Part shown: positions 14,757 to 22,348 of the stretch, in pieces | How positions within the stretch are numbered: position 1 is the stretch's first letter | Layout of the letters: the number at the start of each line of letters is the position of its first letter | From: Actinomyces sp. | GTDB taxonomy: Bacteria > Actinomycetota > Actinomycetes > Actinomycetales > Actinomycetaceae | Length of the DNA: 24,347 nt | NCBI GenBank assembly: GCA_012837655.1 | Contig: DUQT01000049.1 | Location: 1 to 24,347, forward strand | Direction: 5' to 3' | Translations under genes and position numbers: made by a program | The notes under the pieces: generated by a model | What the model saw: the letters and a program-made list of their open reading frames with translations, nothing else | Database searches by the model: none | Told to the model about the DNA's origin: nothing

Positions 14757-15177
14757 GGGACTCGAGCGGCCCCTGTCCGCCCGTGGCGTCTTCTAGTCCG
14801 GCGGGAACGGCTCCCGGGTCGGAACCTTCGTGCAGAATGCGGTTATTTTCGTCAACGAGGACGACGCTACCCTTGAACTTTCGCGCCAGCGAGTCCGGCA
14901 CCTGCGCATACGACATCACGATCACAATGTCGCCGGGGTCAATCAGGTGAGCCGCCGCGCCGTTAAGCTGTACGACGCCGGATCCACGCTCCCCCGCAAT
15001 CGTGTAAGTAGTCAACCGAGCGCCATTCGTCACGTCAACCACATCGACCTGCTCGCCTTCCAAAATGTCCGCGGCGTCCAGCAGGTCAAGGTCGATCGTC
15101 ACCGAACCCACGTAGTGCAGGTCCGCGCCCGTCACCGTTGCGCGGTGAATCTTCCCGCGCATCATGGTCCGATACAC
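14740..15177 (-). CDS. panD: Aspartate 1-decarboxylase (pyruvoyl enzyme)
   Basis: This enzyme makes beta-alanine from aspartate for pantothenate synthesis. The self-cleavage site Gly24-Ser25 lies in LHYVGSVTID, where Ser25 becomes the pyruvoyl group. KIHRATVT (9-16) and GERGSGVVQLNGAAAHLIDPGD are the other family signatures. I chose the GTG at 15177 because MYRTMMRGKIHRATV matches the known N-terminus and puts the cleavage serine exactly at residue 25; a longer frame to 15240 would overlap panC and shift the numbering. This gives 145 residues with a polar tail (EDATGGQGPLESPNRAK). It starts 28 bases after the panC stop on the same strand. An ATG at 15165 is the alternative start. Confidence 0.95.
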   Translation of the reverse strand: MYRTMMRGKIHRATVTGADLHYVGSVTIDLDLLDAADILEGEQVDVVDVTNGARLTTYTIAGERGSGVVQLNGAAAHLIDPGDIVIVMSYAQVPDSLARKFKGSVVLVDENNRILHEGSDPGAVPAGLEDATGGQGPLESPNRAK

Positions 15178-15205
15178 TTCCGGCTTCAATGCTCGTCGCT
15201 GTTGT

Positions 15206-16051
15206 TTAGGCACCCTGTACCTCCACGATCGCGTTGTCAATCAAACGCGTATCCCCCACGTATGCCGCGATTGCAAGCACGCCCTCGCCGGATTCAATCG
15301 ATTCAAACGAAACCGGGTCGACAAGTTCGACGTAATCGATTCGCACGTTTTGATTTTCGAGGACGGTGCTGGCCTGCTCCTTGACTTGGGCGGCGGTTGC
15401 CCCCTGGCTTGCTGCTTCCTTTCCTGCCTTTAGGGCTTGGGAGAGGGAGAGGGCCTGCTGACGCTCCGCCTCAGACAGGTAGGTGTTGCGCGAAGAGAGA
15501 GCGAGCCCGTCCTCGGCACGCACAATTGGAGCGCCAATAATTTCGATTGGCATGTCTAGGTCGCGAACCATTTGACGCACGATTGCCAGCTGTTGCGCAT
15601 CTTTTTGACCGAAAACGGCTACGTCCGCGCCGGTGATGTTGAACATCTTGTGGACAACTAGGCACACGCCCGCAAAGTGGGTGGGGCGAGTCTTACCTTC
15701 CAAAACCTTGGCGGTTGGGCCCGGATCGATGGTCACTTGGGCGTCGCCGTTCGGGTAGACCTCTTCGGGTGACGGCGCGAAAATCAGGTCGGCACCAACT
15801 CGCTCAACAGCCTTAACGTCCGCGTCCAAGTTGCGAGGGTACGTTTCAAAATCCTCGCCCGGTGCGAACTGGGTTGGGTTTACAAAAACGGTCACCATGA
15901 CGTGGTCGGCGTGCTTTTTCGCCTCCCGGATCAGACTTAGATGCCCTTCATGAAGCGCTCCCATGGTCATGACCAGGCCGAGCCGGCCCGAAAGCTGATC
16001 CAATGCTGAGCGCAGTTCCTCGCGGGTTGTTACAACAGTAGGTGTTGACAC
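15206..16051 (-). CDS. panC: Pantothenate synthetase (pantoate-beta-alanine ligase)
   Basis: This enzyme joins pantoate and beta-alanine with ATP to give pantothenate, the last step before coenzyme A synthesis. Its 281 residues match the family length. The nucleotidyltransferase motifs are all present: MGALHEGHLSLI with HEGH at 34-37, VFVNPTQF (56-62), RPTHFAGV (122-129), FGQKDAQQ (147-154) and the KMSKS-like LSSRN (185-189). The start is GTG at 16051 with TAAGGAGG four bases upstream, a strong site. It is followed by panD, which supplies beta-alanine, after 28 bases and preceded by the DUF2520 gene with an 86-base gap. panB is not in the window. Confidence 0.97.
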   Translation of the reverse strand: MSTPTVVTTREELRSALDQLSGRLGLVMTMGALHEGHLSLIREAKKHADHVMVTVFVNPTQFAPGEDFETYPRNLDADVKAVERVGADLIFAPSPEEVYPNGDAQVTIDPGPTAKVLEGKTRPTHFAGVCLVVHKMFNITGADVAVFGQKDAQQLAIVRQMVRDLDMPIEIIGAPIVRAEDGLALSSRNTYLSEAERQQALSLSQALKAGKEAASQGATAAQVKEQASTVLENQNVRIDYVELVDPVSFESIESGEGVLAIAAYVGDTRLIDNAIVEVQGA

Positions 16052-16137
16052 AGTGCCTCCTTACCTATCATTGTGCTCCGCGGAGATTTCATTCTCTAGT
16101 TTTGGGCCGCATTTGTGGGCAATAAGCCACTTCGGCC

Positions 16138-17010
16138 TCAATCGATCAGTAGTGCTGCCAACACATCTCGAAGCTGATCATCGGTCAAGATTCGGTGCTC
16201 GTGCGCCATCTCAGCGGTCGCGTGAGCGAGGTCCGTGTACGTATTCGCAACGTTTTCCAGGCCCGCCTGCTTCAACGCTTTTTGATGAGCCTGCAGTGTC
16301 CCCGTGTCCGCCCTACGCACCGGCCCCGTCAAACCTGCAGCCCCTTCGGATAGGGCGCGGTCAAGGGCGGCCGTTAGAAGCGGCCTCAAATATAGGGACG
16401 GGTTTTCGATCCCCGCATTTTCGAGGGCGTCCACTGCCTGGGTGACCAGGGTGACCAGGTGGTTCGCGCCGTGTGCAAGAGCGGCGTGGTAGAGGACGCG
16501 GTCTTCCTCCTCAACGACGGTGGGTTCCATGCCCATCTCGTAGGCGAGTGCGGTTGCAATCGGCAATGAAACGGGGGTCGCTGTTATCGCGGCCGGACAC
16601 ATTTCCAGTCGGCTCAGATCCATGCTGGTTCCCGAGAACGTCATCGCGGGATGCAGCGCGATCGGCAGGGCACCCTGGGCCTGTGCGGCTTCGAGTACCC
16701 CGATGCCGTGTGCGCCAGACGTGTGCATGACGATCTGTCCGCCGCGGAAGCACCCGAGCTTTGCCAGGCCTTCAACTAGGGGTCTGATCTGATCGTCCGG
16801 GATAGCGATCAGAACGAGGTCAGCTTTGCAGGCTTCGTCGGCGTCAATGAACGGGACACCGAGGATTGCCTCGGCTGTGTCGTTTCGTTCCTGCGACCGC
16901 GAGCGCGTAATCCCAATGATTTCGTGGTCAACGATCTGCAGGGCTCGACCCAAAATCGGGCCGACACGTCCTGCACCAATGATTCCTACCCGAAACCGCC
17001 CGGGTTTCAC
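16138..17010 (-). CDS. Rossmann-like/DUF2520 domain protein
   Basis: This 290-residue protein has an N-terminal NAD(P)-binding fold (VGIIGAGRVGPILGRAL near 8-24, then DLVLIAIPDDQI near 64-75 and HTSGAHG near 95-101) and a C-terminal helical DUF2520 domain (HAALAHGANHLVTLVTQAVD, LLTAALDRAL, GLTGPVRRADTGTL). It resembles ketopantoate reductase and pyrroline carboxylate reductase in architecture, and in actinobacteria it often sits directly before panC. That makes a role in pantoate supply plausible, but the activity is not established from sequence. The GTG start at 17010 overlaps the stop of the large PH-domain gene as GTGA, pointing to coupled translation. Confidence 0.88.
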   Translation of the reverse strand: MKPGRFRVGIIGAGRVGPILGRALQIVDHEIIGITRSRSQERNDTAEAILGVPFIDADEACKADLVLIAIPDDQIRPLVEGLAKLGCFRGGQIVMHTSGAHGIGVLEAAQAQGALPIALHPAMTFSGTSMDLSRLEMCPAAITATPVSLPIATALAYEMGMEPTVVEEEDRVLYHAALAHGANHLVTLVTQAVDALENAGIENPSLYLRPLLTAALDRALSEGAAGLTGPVRRADTGTLQAHQKALKQAGLENVANTYTDLAHATAEMAHEHRILTDDQLRDVLAALLID

Positions 17011-18713
17011 TTGTTTTCACCACTTTCCTGCGCACCACGCACCTGCGAAACTTGTGCCTGCGTATCGCTTGCTTGCGAATCGTCCGCGACAGTCATGGGC
17101 GCTTCCTTAGGGACGCGCTCCTGGAACAGCTCGCCTGCCTCTCGATCAGCTGCGGGGAATGCGCGCTTTGCCCACTCGCTCGGGCTCTCCTTGCTGCGTT
17201 TCAGCAAAGCAAGTCGTGAGACCTCCTTGTGGATTGCCACACCCTGCTGAGCATCGAGGTGCAAGATTGCATTGTTAGTTCGAGCCTGCACCATATTGAA
17301 AGTGACATTCACGAGGTCGCGCTTTCGATCCCACGGCCCCTGAATCAACTTCGTGGACTGCAAACGCCCGTAAGGGAGGACTGTGAATGTGCGGGTTAAG
17401 CGACCGTCGCGGATCAAGATGGCAACATCTGTCAGCGCAATAGCGCGACGACGCCAAACCAGCGGGTCAAACAACTTGGACTGCTCCGGGTTTGTTGTGA
17501 AGCCGAATCCGGCGCCCTCTCCTTCGATTCCGAAGTTAATGACGTCTATAGGTCGATCCACCCCTAAATCCGGGTACACCATCCACAGGGCCTGGAGCAT
17601 TTCATCGCGAGTTCCCACCGGCAGAAGGATCGAGTGGTCTACCTTATCCTCTGCGTTCGATACGAATCCGGCCTGGATGATCTCCACTTTGAACCAGCCA
17701 AAGTAGCGCCACAAGAATGGCTGTCTAACCGTCACGCCGTGGATTCTGTTCGGTGCAATAGTCTGCGCTCTTGTCGCAGTGAGCCCGGACGTCACGCGAA
17801 TACCATCTGGCGTGACGTAAGCAGTGAAATTGTAGTTTCCCGAGAACTGCGACCAGGCCCAGCCAAACATAGCTACCGCTGAGAACAGGAGCGGAAGCAT
17901 TGCCGTGCCCGGCGCCCCTAGCAGGGCCATCGACCCCACCGCAAGACTTGCCATTATGAAGGCAAACAAGAATCCCAATATTTGACCGATATTCGTAACC
18001 AGTGAGCCAAGCAGGCGCATCGGAGGAACCTTGAAAATCAGGCGCGCACGATCATCAAACTCAGCGGGAACCTTGCTGGTGGTGGCCGTAGCCTGATCGG
18101 AGGTGGCAGGTGTCGTTGCACCTGGAGTTGCAGGGGTGCCAGCACCGCCCTCGGGAATGGAAATTGCGGCGGCTTCCCGCTTTGCGCCAGCTGATTTCAT
18201 CATGATTTCGCGACGCAACGCTTCAAGATCGTCAGTTTTTAGCAGGCCAATTTTGAAGTTGGAATCTACACCGCCCGCGACCTCAATATCAATCCTTCCG
18301 AGGCCGAAAATGCGCCCTATCAGCGGATGGCTGATGTTCACGGCTTGGATACGCGACAGTCGCGCATGGCGTTGGACGCGGTTCAAAATGCCCTCGCGGT
18401 AGAAGACCGCTTCATCGGTGACCGCATAGGCCATGCGCCGCCACGACAGCCAGGATAAAAACCCTGCAATCAGAATGATCAGCAGGATGACTACAAAGAT
18501 TCCGATGAAAATCCACTTGAGGCCAAAGAACTCGACGACACCCGTATCAGCAATCTCATGAAGAATCTGGATGTTCTGGTAGGTAATGAACGCAAGGAAA
18601 GCCGCAAAAACAGCCCAGGTGCGTGCAAGAGGCGTAACCGGGTGAACCCTACGCCACTGCGATTCTTCGACGCCGGAACCTACTGCAGTTTGATCAGTGG
18701 TTTGCTGCCTCAT
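17007..18713 (-). CDS. Membrane protein with three bacterial PH (YdbT-like) domains
   Basis: This 568-residue inner-membrane protein matches the YdbT family. Hydrophobic segments lie at about 31-50, 66-90, 235-264 and 270-290. Bacterial PH (DUF304) domains follow membrane pairs: domain 1 at about 92-176 (MAYAVTDEAVFYREGILNR, RIQAVNISHPLIGRIFGLGR), domain 2 at about 294-385 (YVTPDGIRVTSGL, RIHGVTVRQPFLWRYFGW) and domain 3 at about 421-505 (RRRAIALTDVAILIRDGR, YGRLQSTKLIQGP). A Thr/Ala-rich linker occupies 186-215 and a polar tail about 540-568. It starts three bases after the small PH gene and overlaps the DUF2520 gene. The pair is widespread in Gram-positive bacteria and its biochemical role is not clear to me. 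Confidence 0.9.
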   Translation of the reverse strand: MRQQTTDQTAVGSGVEESQWRRVHPVTPLARTWAVFAAFLAFITYQNIQILHEIADTGVVEFFGLKWIFIGIFVVILLIILIAGFLSWLSWRRMAYAVTDEAVFYREGILNRVQRHARLSRIQAVNISHPLIGRIFGLGRIDIEVAGGVDSNFKIGLLKTDDLEALRREIMMKSAGAKREAAAISIPEGGAGTPATPGATTPATSDQATATTSKVPAEFDDRARLIFKVPPMRLLGSLVTNIGQILGFLFAFIMASLAVGSMALLGAPGTAMLPLLFSAVAMFGWAWSQFSGNYNFTAYVTPDGIRVTSGLTATRAQTIAPNRIHGVTVRQPFLWRYFGWFKVEIIQAGFVSNAEDKVDHSILLPVGTRDEMLQALWMVYPDLGVDRPIDVINFGIEGEGAGFGFTTNPEQSKLFDPLVWRRRAIALTDVAILIRDGRLTRTFTVLPYGRLQSTKLIQGPWDRKRDLVNVTFNMVQARTNNAILHLDAQQGVAIHKEVSRLALLKRSKESPSEWAKRAFPAADREAGELFQERVPKEAPMTVADDSQASDTQAQVSQVRGAQESGENK

Positions 18714-18716
18714 CGG

Positions 18717-19613
18717 TTACAATCCAGCCATTTCTGCTTCGCCACGTTCTGCAAGGCGGGTGCGAAGGCGAGCCGCCTCGGCAGCAGGGAGACCGGGAAT
18801 AGTCGCGTCAGTCCCTGCGGAAGCGGTGTGAAGTTGAACTTCAGCAATACCGAACATGCGGGCGATCGGGCCTTCCGACACGTCAACATACTGCATGCGG
18901 CCGTACGGAACGACAGTCATCTTCTTAAACATGATGCCGGAGCGGATCAGCAGGTCAGATTCGGCCTCCGCGTAACCAATCGCGCGAACCTGGCGCGGCA
19001 CCAGCCAAAGAAGCCAACCAAACAAAATAACTTCAATCCCGACTAGGATCCATATCCAGTCAGAGAAGAAAAGTCGCAGGAAGAGTGTAACCAGCAGGAA
19101 AATCGCAGCTGTTATTAGCGTCGTAGTCACACGGACTTTCATAAGTCCTGGAGATACGCCCTTAAATTCAACGCCCTCAGGACTGAAAGGATCCACACCG
19201 ACCCGCTTTTGGTGCGAACGCGGAGGATTGAAAGGAACACTAGCGTCCGGCTGCGGGGTCTGCACACCGCGAACGGCCTGCGGATTCTGCCGCGCCGCCT
19301 GTCCGGGTGCTGCTTGCACCGGCGCGGGTTGACTCTGCATCGGACGTCCCTGCGCGGGTTGCCCCTGCATCGGGCGACCGGGCGCAGGAGCTGGATGGCC
19401 AGGCATGGGCTGGCTAGGGGCTGGATGGTCCTGCGTGGTCCGAGAGGGAGCTGGCTGACCAGGCATGGGCCGGCCGGGCGCTGGGCGCGGGCTCTGCATT
19501 GGCTGACCATTCACGGGCTGACCTGGTACAGGCTGACCTTGCGCGGGCGCGACGGGGCGCTCCTGCGGTTGCGATGGGCCGTGCTCTCCGGAAGGAAACT
19601 GTTCCTGGCTCAT
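18717..19613 (-). CDS. Small PH-domain membrane protein (YdbS-like) with Pro/Gln-rich tail
   Basis: This is about 298 residues from the ATG at 19613. The first 125 or so residues are a low-complexity cytoplasmic tail built from loose repeats of the type GRPMPGQPAPS, rich in Pro, Gln, Gly and Ala. Two membrane segments follow at about 165-182 and 187-207 (TLITAAIFLLVTLFLRLFF and ILVGIEVILFGWLLWLV), then one bacterial PH domain (IGYAEAESDLLIRSGIMFKK, YGRMQYVDVSEGPIARMFGI). AAAGG stands six bases before the ATG at 19613; the ATG at 19619 has no spacing and is less likely. It is the first gene of the minus-strand block and is followed after three bases by the YdbT-like gene. The PH domain is well kept, while the tail is lineage-variable. 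Confidence 0.88.
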   Translation of the reverse strand: MSQEQFPSGEHGPSQPQERPVAPAQGQPVPGQPVNGQPMQSPRPAPGRPMPGQPAPSRTTQDHPAPSQPMPGHPAPAPGRPMQGQPAQGRPMQSQPAPVQAAPGQAARQNPQAVRGVQTPQPDASVPFNPPRSHQKRVGVDPFSPEGVEFKGVSPGLMKVRVTTTLITAAIFLLVTLFLRLFFSDWIWILVGIEVILFGWLLWLVPRQVRAIGYAEAESDLLIRSGIMFKKMTVVPYGRMQYVDVSEGPIARMFGIAEVQLHTASAGTDATIPGLPAAEAARLRTRLAERGEAEMAGL

Positions 19614-19796
19614 GCTCATCCTTTCGTTGTGTCAAGACCTATAGTTGCACAACACCGAAATCGAGGCCAAGAGAGATTTCGCGAATTCCGCTCCAGACAG
19701 CGCAGGTGCAATGTGGAACTGTAAACTGAATTCAACTAAGGAAATCTATCACCAACCATTCAGACACCTCCCAGGAAGGGCGTGTGTTATTTAGGT
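19614..19796. other. Divergent intergenic region between PH gene and response regulator
   Basis: These 183 bases must hold promoters for both directions. On the minus strand a TATAGG (complement of 19638-19643) about 20 bases before the start of the PH gene could be a -10 box, but I see no good -35. On the plus strand no convincing pair is visible. AGGAAGGG at 19773-19780 is the only ribosome-site-like stretch and is badly spaced for both candidate starts of the regulator. Confidence 0.3.
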
Positions 19797-20528
19797 ATGA
19801 CTCCGAACTCTCAAACAGACGAAGCGACACCGGAAGCAAACCTTCTAGTAGTCGATGATGAACCAAATATTCGAGACCTCCTGGCGTCGTCACTGCGCTT
19901 CGCCGGGTTTGAAGTTTCGACAGCTGAAGATGGAGCGTCAGCGTTCCACCTAGCTACCACTGAACACCCAGACCTGATCGTCCTCGACGTCATGCTTCCT
20001 GACATGGACGGATTCACGGTCACGCGCCGTATTCGCGATGCGGGCCTGCAAATCCCCGTCCTCTTCCTAACTGCGCGCGACGACATGCGCGACAAAATTC
20101 AAGGATTGACGGTAGGCGGCGACGATTACGTTACGAAGCCTTTCGGACTTGAAGAGGTCGTTGCTCGCATTCGCGCTATCTTGCGTCGAACGATGGCGAC
20201 TGACGGTGATGACGGCATCCTAAGGATCGCTGATCTGGAGCTGGATGAGGACGCTCACGAAGTACGTCGGGCCGGTGAGCTGATTGATCTGTCGCCCACC
20301 GAGTTCAAACTGCTTCGCTACCTCATGATTAATGAGGGGCGCGTCGTGTCAAAAATGCAGATTCTCGACCACGTGTGGGAATACGACTGGGACGGAGAGG
20401 CCGCGATTGTCGAGTCGTACATCTCCTACCTGCGCCGCAAACTGGCAGTCCCGGGCAATTCTGGCGACCTGATCCACACCCGCCGCGGAGTCGGATACAT
20501 GCTGAGGGCTGAAAATACCGACCGATGA
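19797..20528 (+). CDS. OmpR/TrcR-like response regulator
   Basis: This is a two-component DNA-binding regulator of 243 residues. The receiver domain has the acidic pocket Asp20-Asp21, the phosphorylation site Asp64 in IVLDVMLPDMDG, Thr92 in LFLTARD and Lys114 in YVTKPF. The C-terminal winged helix runs from about 140 (LELDEDAHEVRRAG, LSPTEFKLLRYL, ILDHVWEYDWDG, VESYISYLRRKL, IHTRRGVGYML). The wording of the receiver and output domains closely recalls mycobacterial TrcR. I chose the ATG at 19797; a GTG at 19782 adds five residues but lies one base after the AGGAAGGG. It overlaps the kinase gene by ATGA. Confidence 0.93.
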   Translation: MTPNSQTDEATPEANLLVVDDEPNIRDLLASSLRFAGFEVSTAEDGASAFHLATTEHPDLIVLDVMLPDMDGFTVTRRIRDAGLQIPVLFLTARDDMRDKIQGLTVGGDDYVTKPFGLEEVVARIRAILRRTMATDGDDGILRIADLELDEDAHEVRRAGELIDLSPTEFKLLRYLMINEGRVVSKMQILDHVWEYDWDGEAAIVESYISYLRRKLAVPGNSGDLIHTRRGVGYMLRAENTDR

Positions 20529-22048
20529 CGTGGAAAAGGACGTACGCGAGTACCTCTGCGCAAGAAGCTTGGCATTCCACGAGCCTTAGAGGCCGACTGG
20601 TTGTCCTGTTCACCGCGATCCTGACTGTCGGGTTTGCAATCGCCGGCGCCGCGATGGTTGGCATTATGCAAGCCCACCTGGTGAGCCAGGTGGATCGGGA
20701 ACTGGAAAGTACCGCCAAGCAACTCGCAGTTGCAACAGCGCGCTCAATTGTTGCGAGCGTGCCCGCAGACGTGCCTTCTAACTACTACATAAGATTCACT
20801 TCAACCGAAGGCGTTCACCAAACATCAATTACGCAGGACACTGCGGAGAGGTTCGGAACCCCACGACCAGGTGAGCTACTCCAGGTGGGTGGCATCAACC
20901 CGTCAGATTCAATCACGCGTCCGGTGAACGTGACATCAACCAAGCCGAACTCTTACTGGCGCGCAGTGGCAGTACCGATCTCGGTGAACAACAAACCCTA
21001 CGGAGTCGTCACCGTCGCAATGCCACTGTCGGGCACCGCAGAGACGGTGGTCAGCACTTCCCGATACTTTGCCCTGCTCGGCCTCGTGATTGTCGTTGTG
21101 GGTGGAACGGCTTCCTACTATCTGATTCGACATGCGCTTGGCCCGCTGCGCAGGATTGAAAATGTTGCGGAGCAGATTGCTGCCGGCGACCTGACTCAAC
21201 GTATTGAATCGGAGCCGTCTGGGACTGAGGTTGGTTCACTTGCGAACTCGCTGAACCAGATGCTTACCCAGATTGAGCACTCGTTCGAGGAACGCGACCG
21301 ATCTGAGCAGCGCATGCGCCGGTTCGTGTCGGACGCGTCGCACGAGTTGCGCACTCCCCTGTCCGCCCTTCGCGGCTACGGTGAGCTTTACCGAATGGGC
21401 GGTGTGCCCGACGACAGAGTTCCGGAAGTCATGAGCCGAATCGAAGCTGAGTCAACCCGAATGGGCAACCTGGTGGAAGACCTTCTAACGCTTGCTCGCC
21501 TAGACGAAACACCTGAGATTCACCCGGAGGAAATCGACCTCGTAAAGATTGCACGCGATTCATCCTTTGACATGCGCGCACTGGACGCATCGCGCGTCGT
21601 GAGCGTAATCGGTCTTGGTGAAGGTGAGCCCGCACCGGACGAGCTGTTGATCGAAGCTGACAAGGACCAAATCACCCAGGTGTTCACCAACCTGATTGGC
21701 AACATCAATAGGTACACGCCGAAGGGCACGCCCGTTGAGATCGCGCTTGGCGAAACGGGTGGCAACGCGATCATCGAGATTCGCGACCACGGTCCGGGCA
21801 TCTCAAAGGAAGACCGAGACAAGGTCTTCGCCCGCTTCTACCGCACGGACGTGTCCCGTTCACGAGCTTCGGGCGGGTCCGGACTCGGCCTCGCGATTGT
21901 TTCATCAATCATGGCACTACACACCGGGCAGGCAGAACTAGGAAGAACTTCCGGCGGTGGCCTCACTGTGCGTCTGACGGTGCCGGTGAAGCAAAACGGG
22001 AAGCAGATCCATAAGACGTCCGCAGCCTCGCCCTCGGAAAATGAATAA
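20525..22048 (+). CDS. Membrane sensor histidine kinase, TrcS-like
   Basis: This 507-residue partner of the upstream regulator starts at the ATGA overlap at 20525. Its order is a cytoplasmic N-terminus, membrane segment 1 (about 24-49), an extracytoplasmic sensor region (about 50-180), membrane segment 2 (about 181-203), HAMP (about 204-256), an H-box with phospho-acceptor His273 in SDASHELRTPLS, N-box NLIGNINRYTP (389-399), G1 DHGPGI (421-426), F-box FARFYR and G2 GGSGLGLAI (450-458). All catalytic boxes are intact. The sensor region has no recognised ligand fold to my eye. The gene is followed by the repeat-filled gap, which may be a target of the pair. Confidence 0.95.
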   Translation: MTWKRTYASTSAQEAWHSTSLRGRLVVLFTAILTVGFAIAGAAMVGIMQAHLVSQVDRELESTAKQLAVATARSIVASVPADVPSNYYIRFTSTEGVHQTSITQDTAERFGTPRPGELLQVGGINPSDSITRPVNVTSTKPNSYWRAVAVPISVNNKPYGVVTVAMPLSGTAETVVSTSRYFALLGLVIVVVGGTASYYLIRHALGPLRRIENVAEQIAAGDLTQRIESEPSGTEVGSLANSLNQMLTQIEHSFEERDRSEQRMRRFVSDASHELRTPLSALRGYGELYRMGGVPDDRVPEVMSRIEAESTRMGNLVEDLLTLARLDETPEIHPEEIDLVKIARDSSFDMRALDASRVVSVIGLGEGEPAPDELLIEADKDQITQVFTNLIGNINRYTPKGTPVEIALGETGGNAIIEIRDHGPGISKEDRDKVFARFYRTDVSRSRASGGSGLGLAIVSSIMALHTGQAELGRTSGGGLTVRLTVPVKQNGKQIHKTSAASPSENE

Positions 22049-22117
22049 TCCGAAGGGAAACGACGATCCACGTCATTGAAATAGGACTTTCCACAAGTAA
22101 CGCGGCGCTTGCGGCCG

Positions 22118-22253
22118 GGAACGACAGCTTTGACGAGAATGCGAAGTATTCGCCCCGGAACGCGACAACTTTGGCGGAAACGCCCGGAACGCGGCTGCTT
22201 TGACGGAAACGCAGTCGATGCCCCGGAACGCGAAAGCTTTGACGAAAAGGCGC
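22118..22253. repeat. Four imperfect repeats forming two 68-bp units
   Basis: Core GGAACG-N4to6-CTTTGACG-GAAACGC recurs from 22118, 22157, 22186 and 22225, with steps of 39, 29 and 39 bases. Copies 1-2 and 3-4 therefore form a tandem duplication of period 68, with CCCC before the second core in each unit. This is the main content of the 300-bp gap at 22049-22348 between the histidine kinase and the next gene; I see no credible coding sequence in it. Arrayed binding sites or a structured RNA are both possible. Confidence 0.75.
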
Positions 22254-22312
22254 GATTTGCGGACCTCGGTTGGCCGTTAGAACCGGCGGAACAGTGAGAT
22301 TACCGGCCACCG

Positions 22313-22342
22313 TTGCATGATTGGGCCCCAGCGGCCTAGCAT
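22313..22342 (+). promoter_or_regulatory. Candidate promoter with very short leader
   Basis: TTGCAT (22313-22318), an 18-base spacer and TAGCAT (22337-22342) resemble a sigma-70-type pair. The ATG at 22349 is only six bases after the -10-like box, so transcription would start at or very near the start codon. A leaderless or very short-leader mRNA would fit the weak GGAG two bases before the ATG. Confidence 0.3.
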
Positions 22343-22348
22343 GGAGCG

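Noticed and set aside
15178..15240. Longer panD start overlapping the panC end
   Set aside because: The GTG at 15177 places the cleavage serine at residue 25 as in the family.
19209..19724. 171-codon plus-strand frame opposite the Pro/Gln-rich tail
   Set aside because: It is an Arg/Leu/His-rich mirror of a low-complexity coding stretch, with no independent support.
22118..22253. CRISPR array
   Set aside because: The repeats are too diverged, spacers are 2 to 14 bases, and there are no cas genes.
21963..22310. 115-codon minus-strand frame across the repeat array, with repeated FRQS and RVPG peptides
   Set aside because: The peptide repetition only reflects the DNA repeats, one repeat step (29) is out of phase, and the frame overlaps the histidine kinase end.
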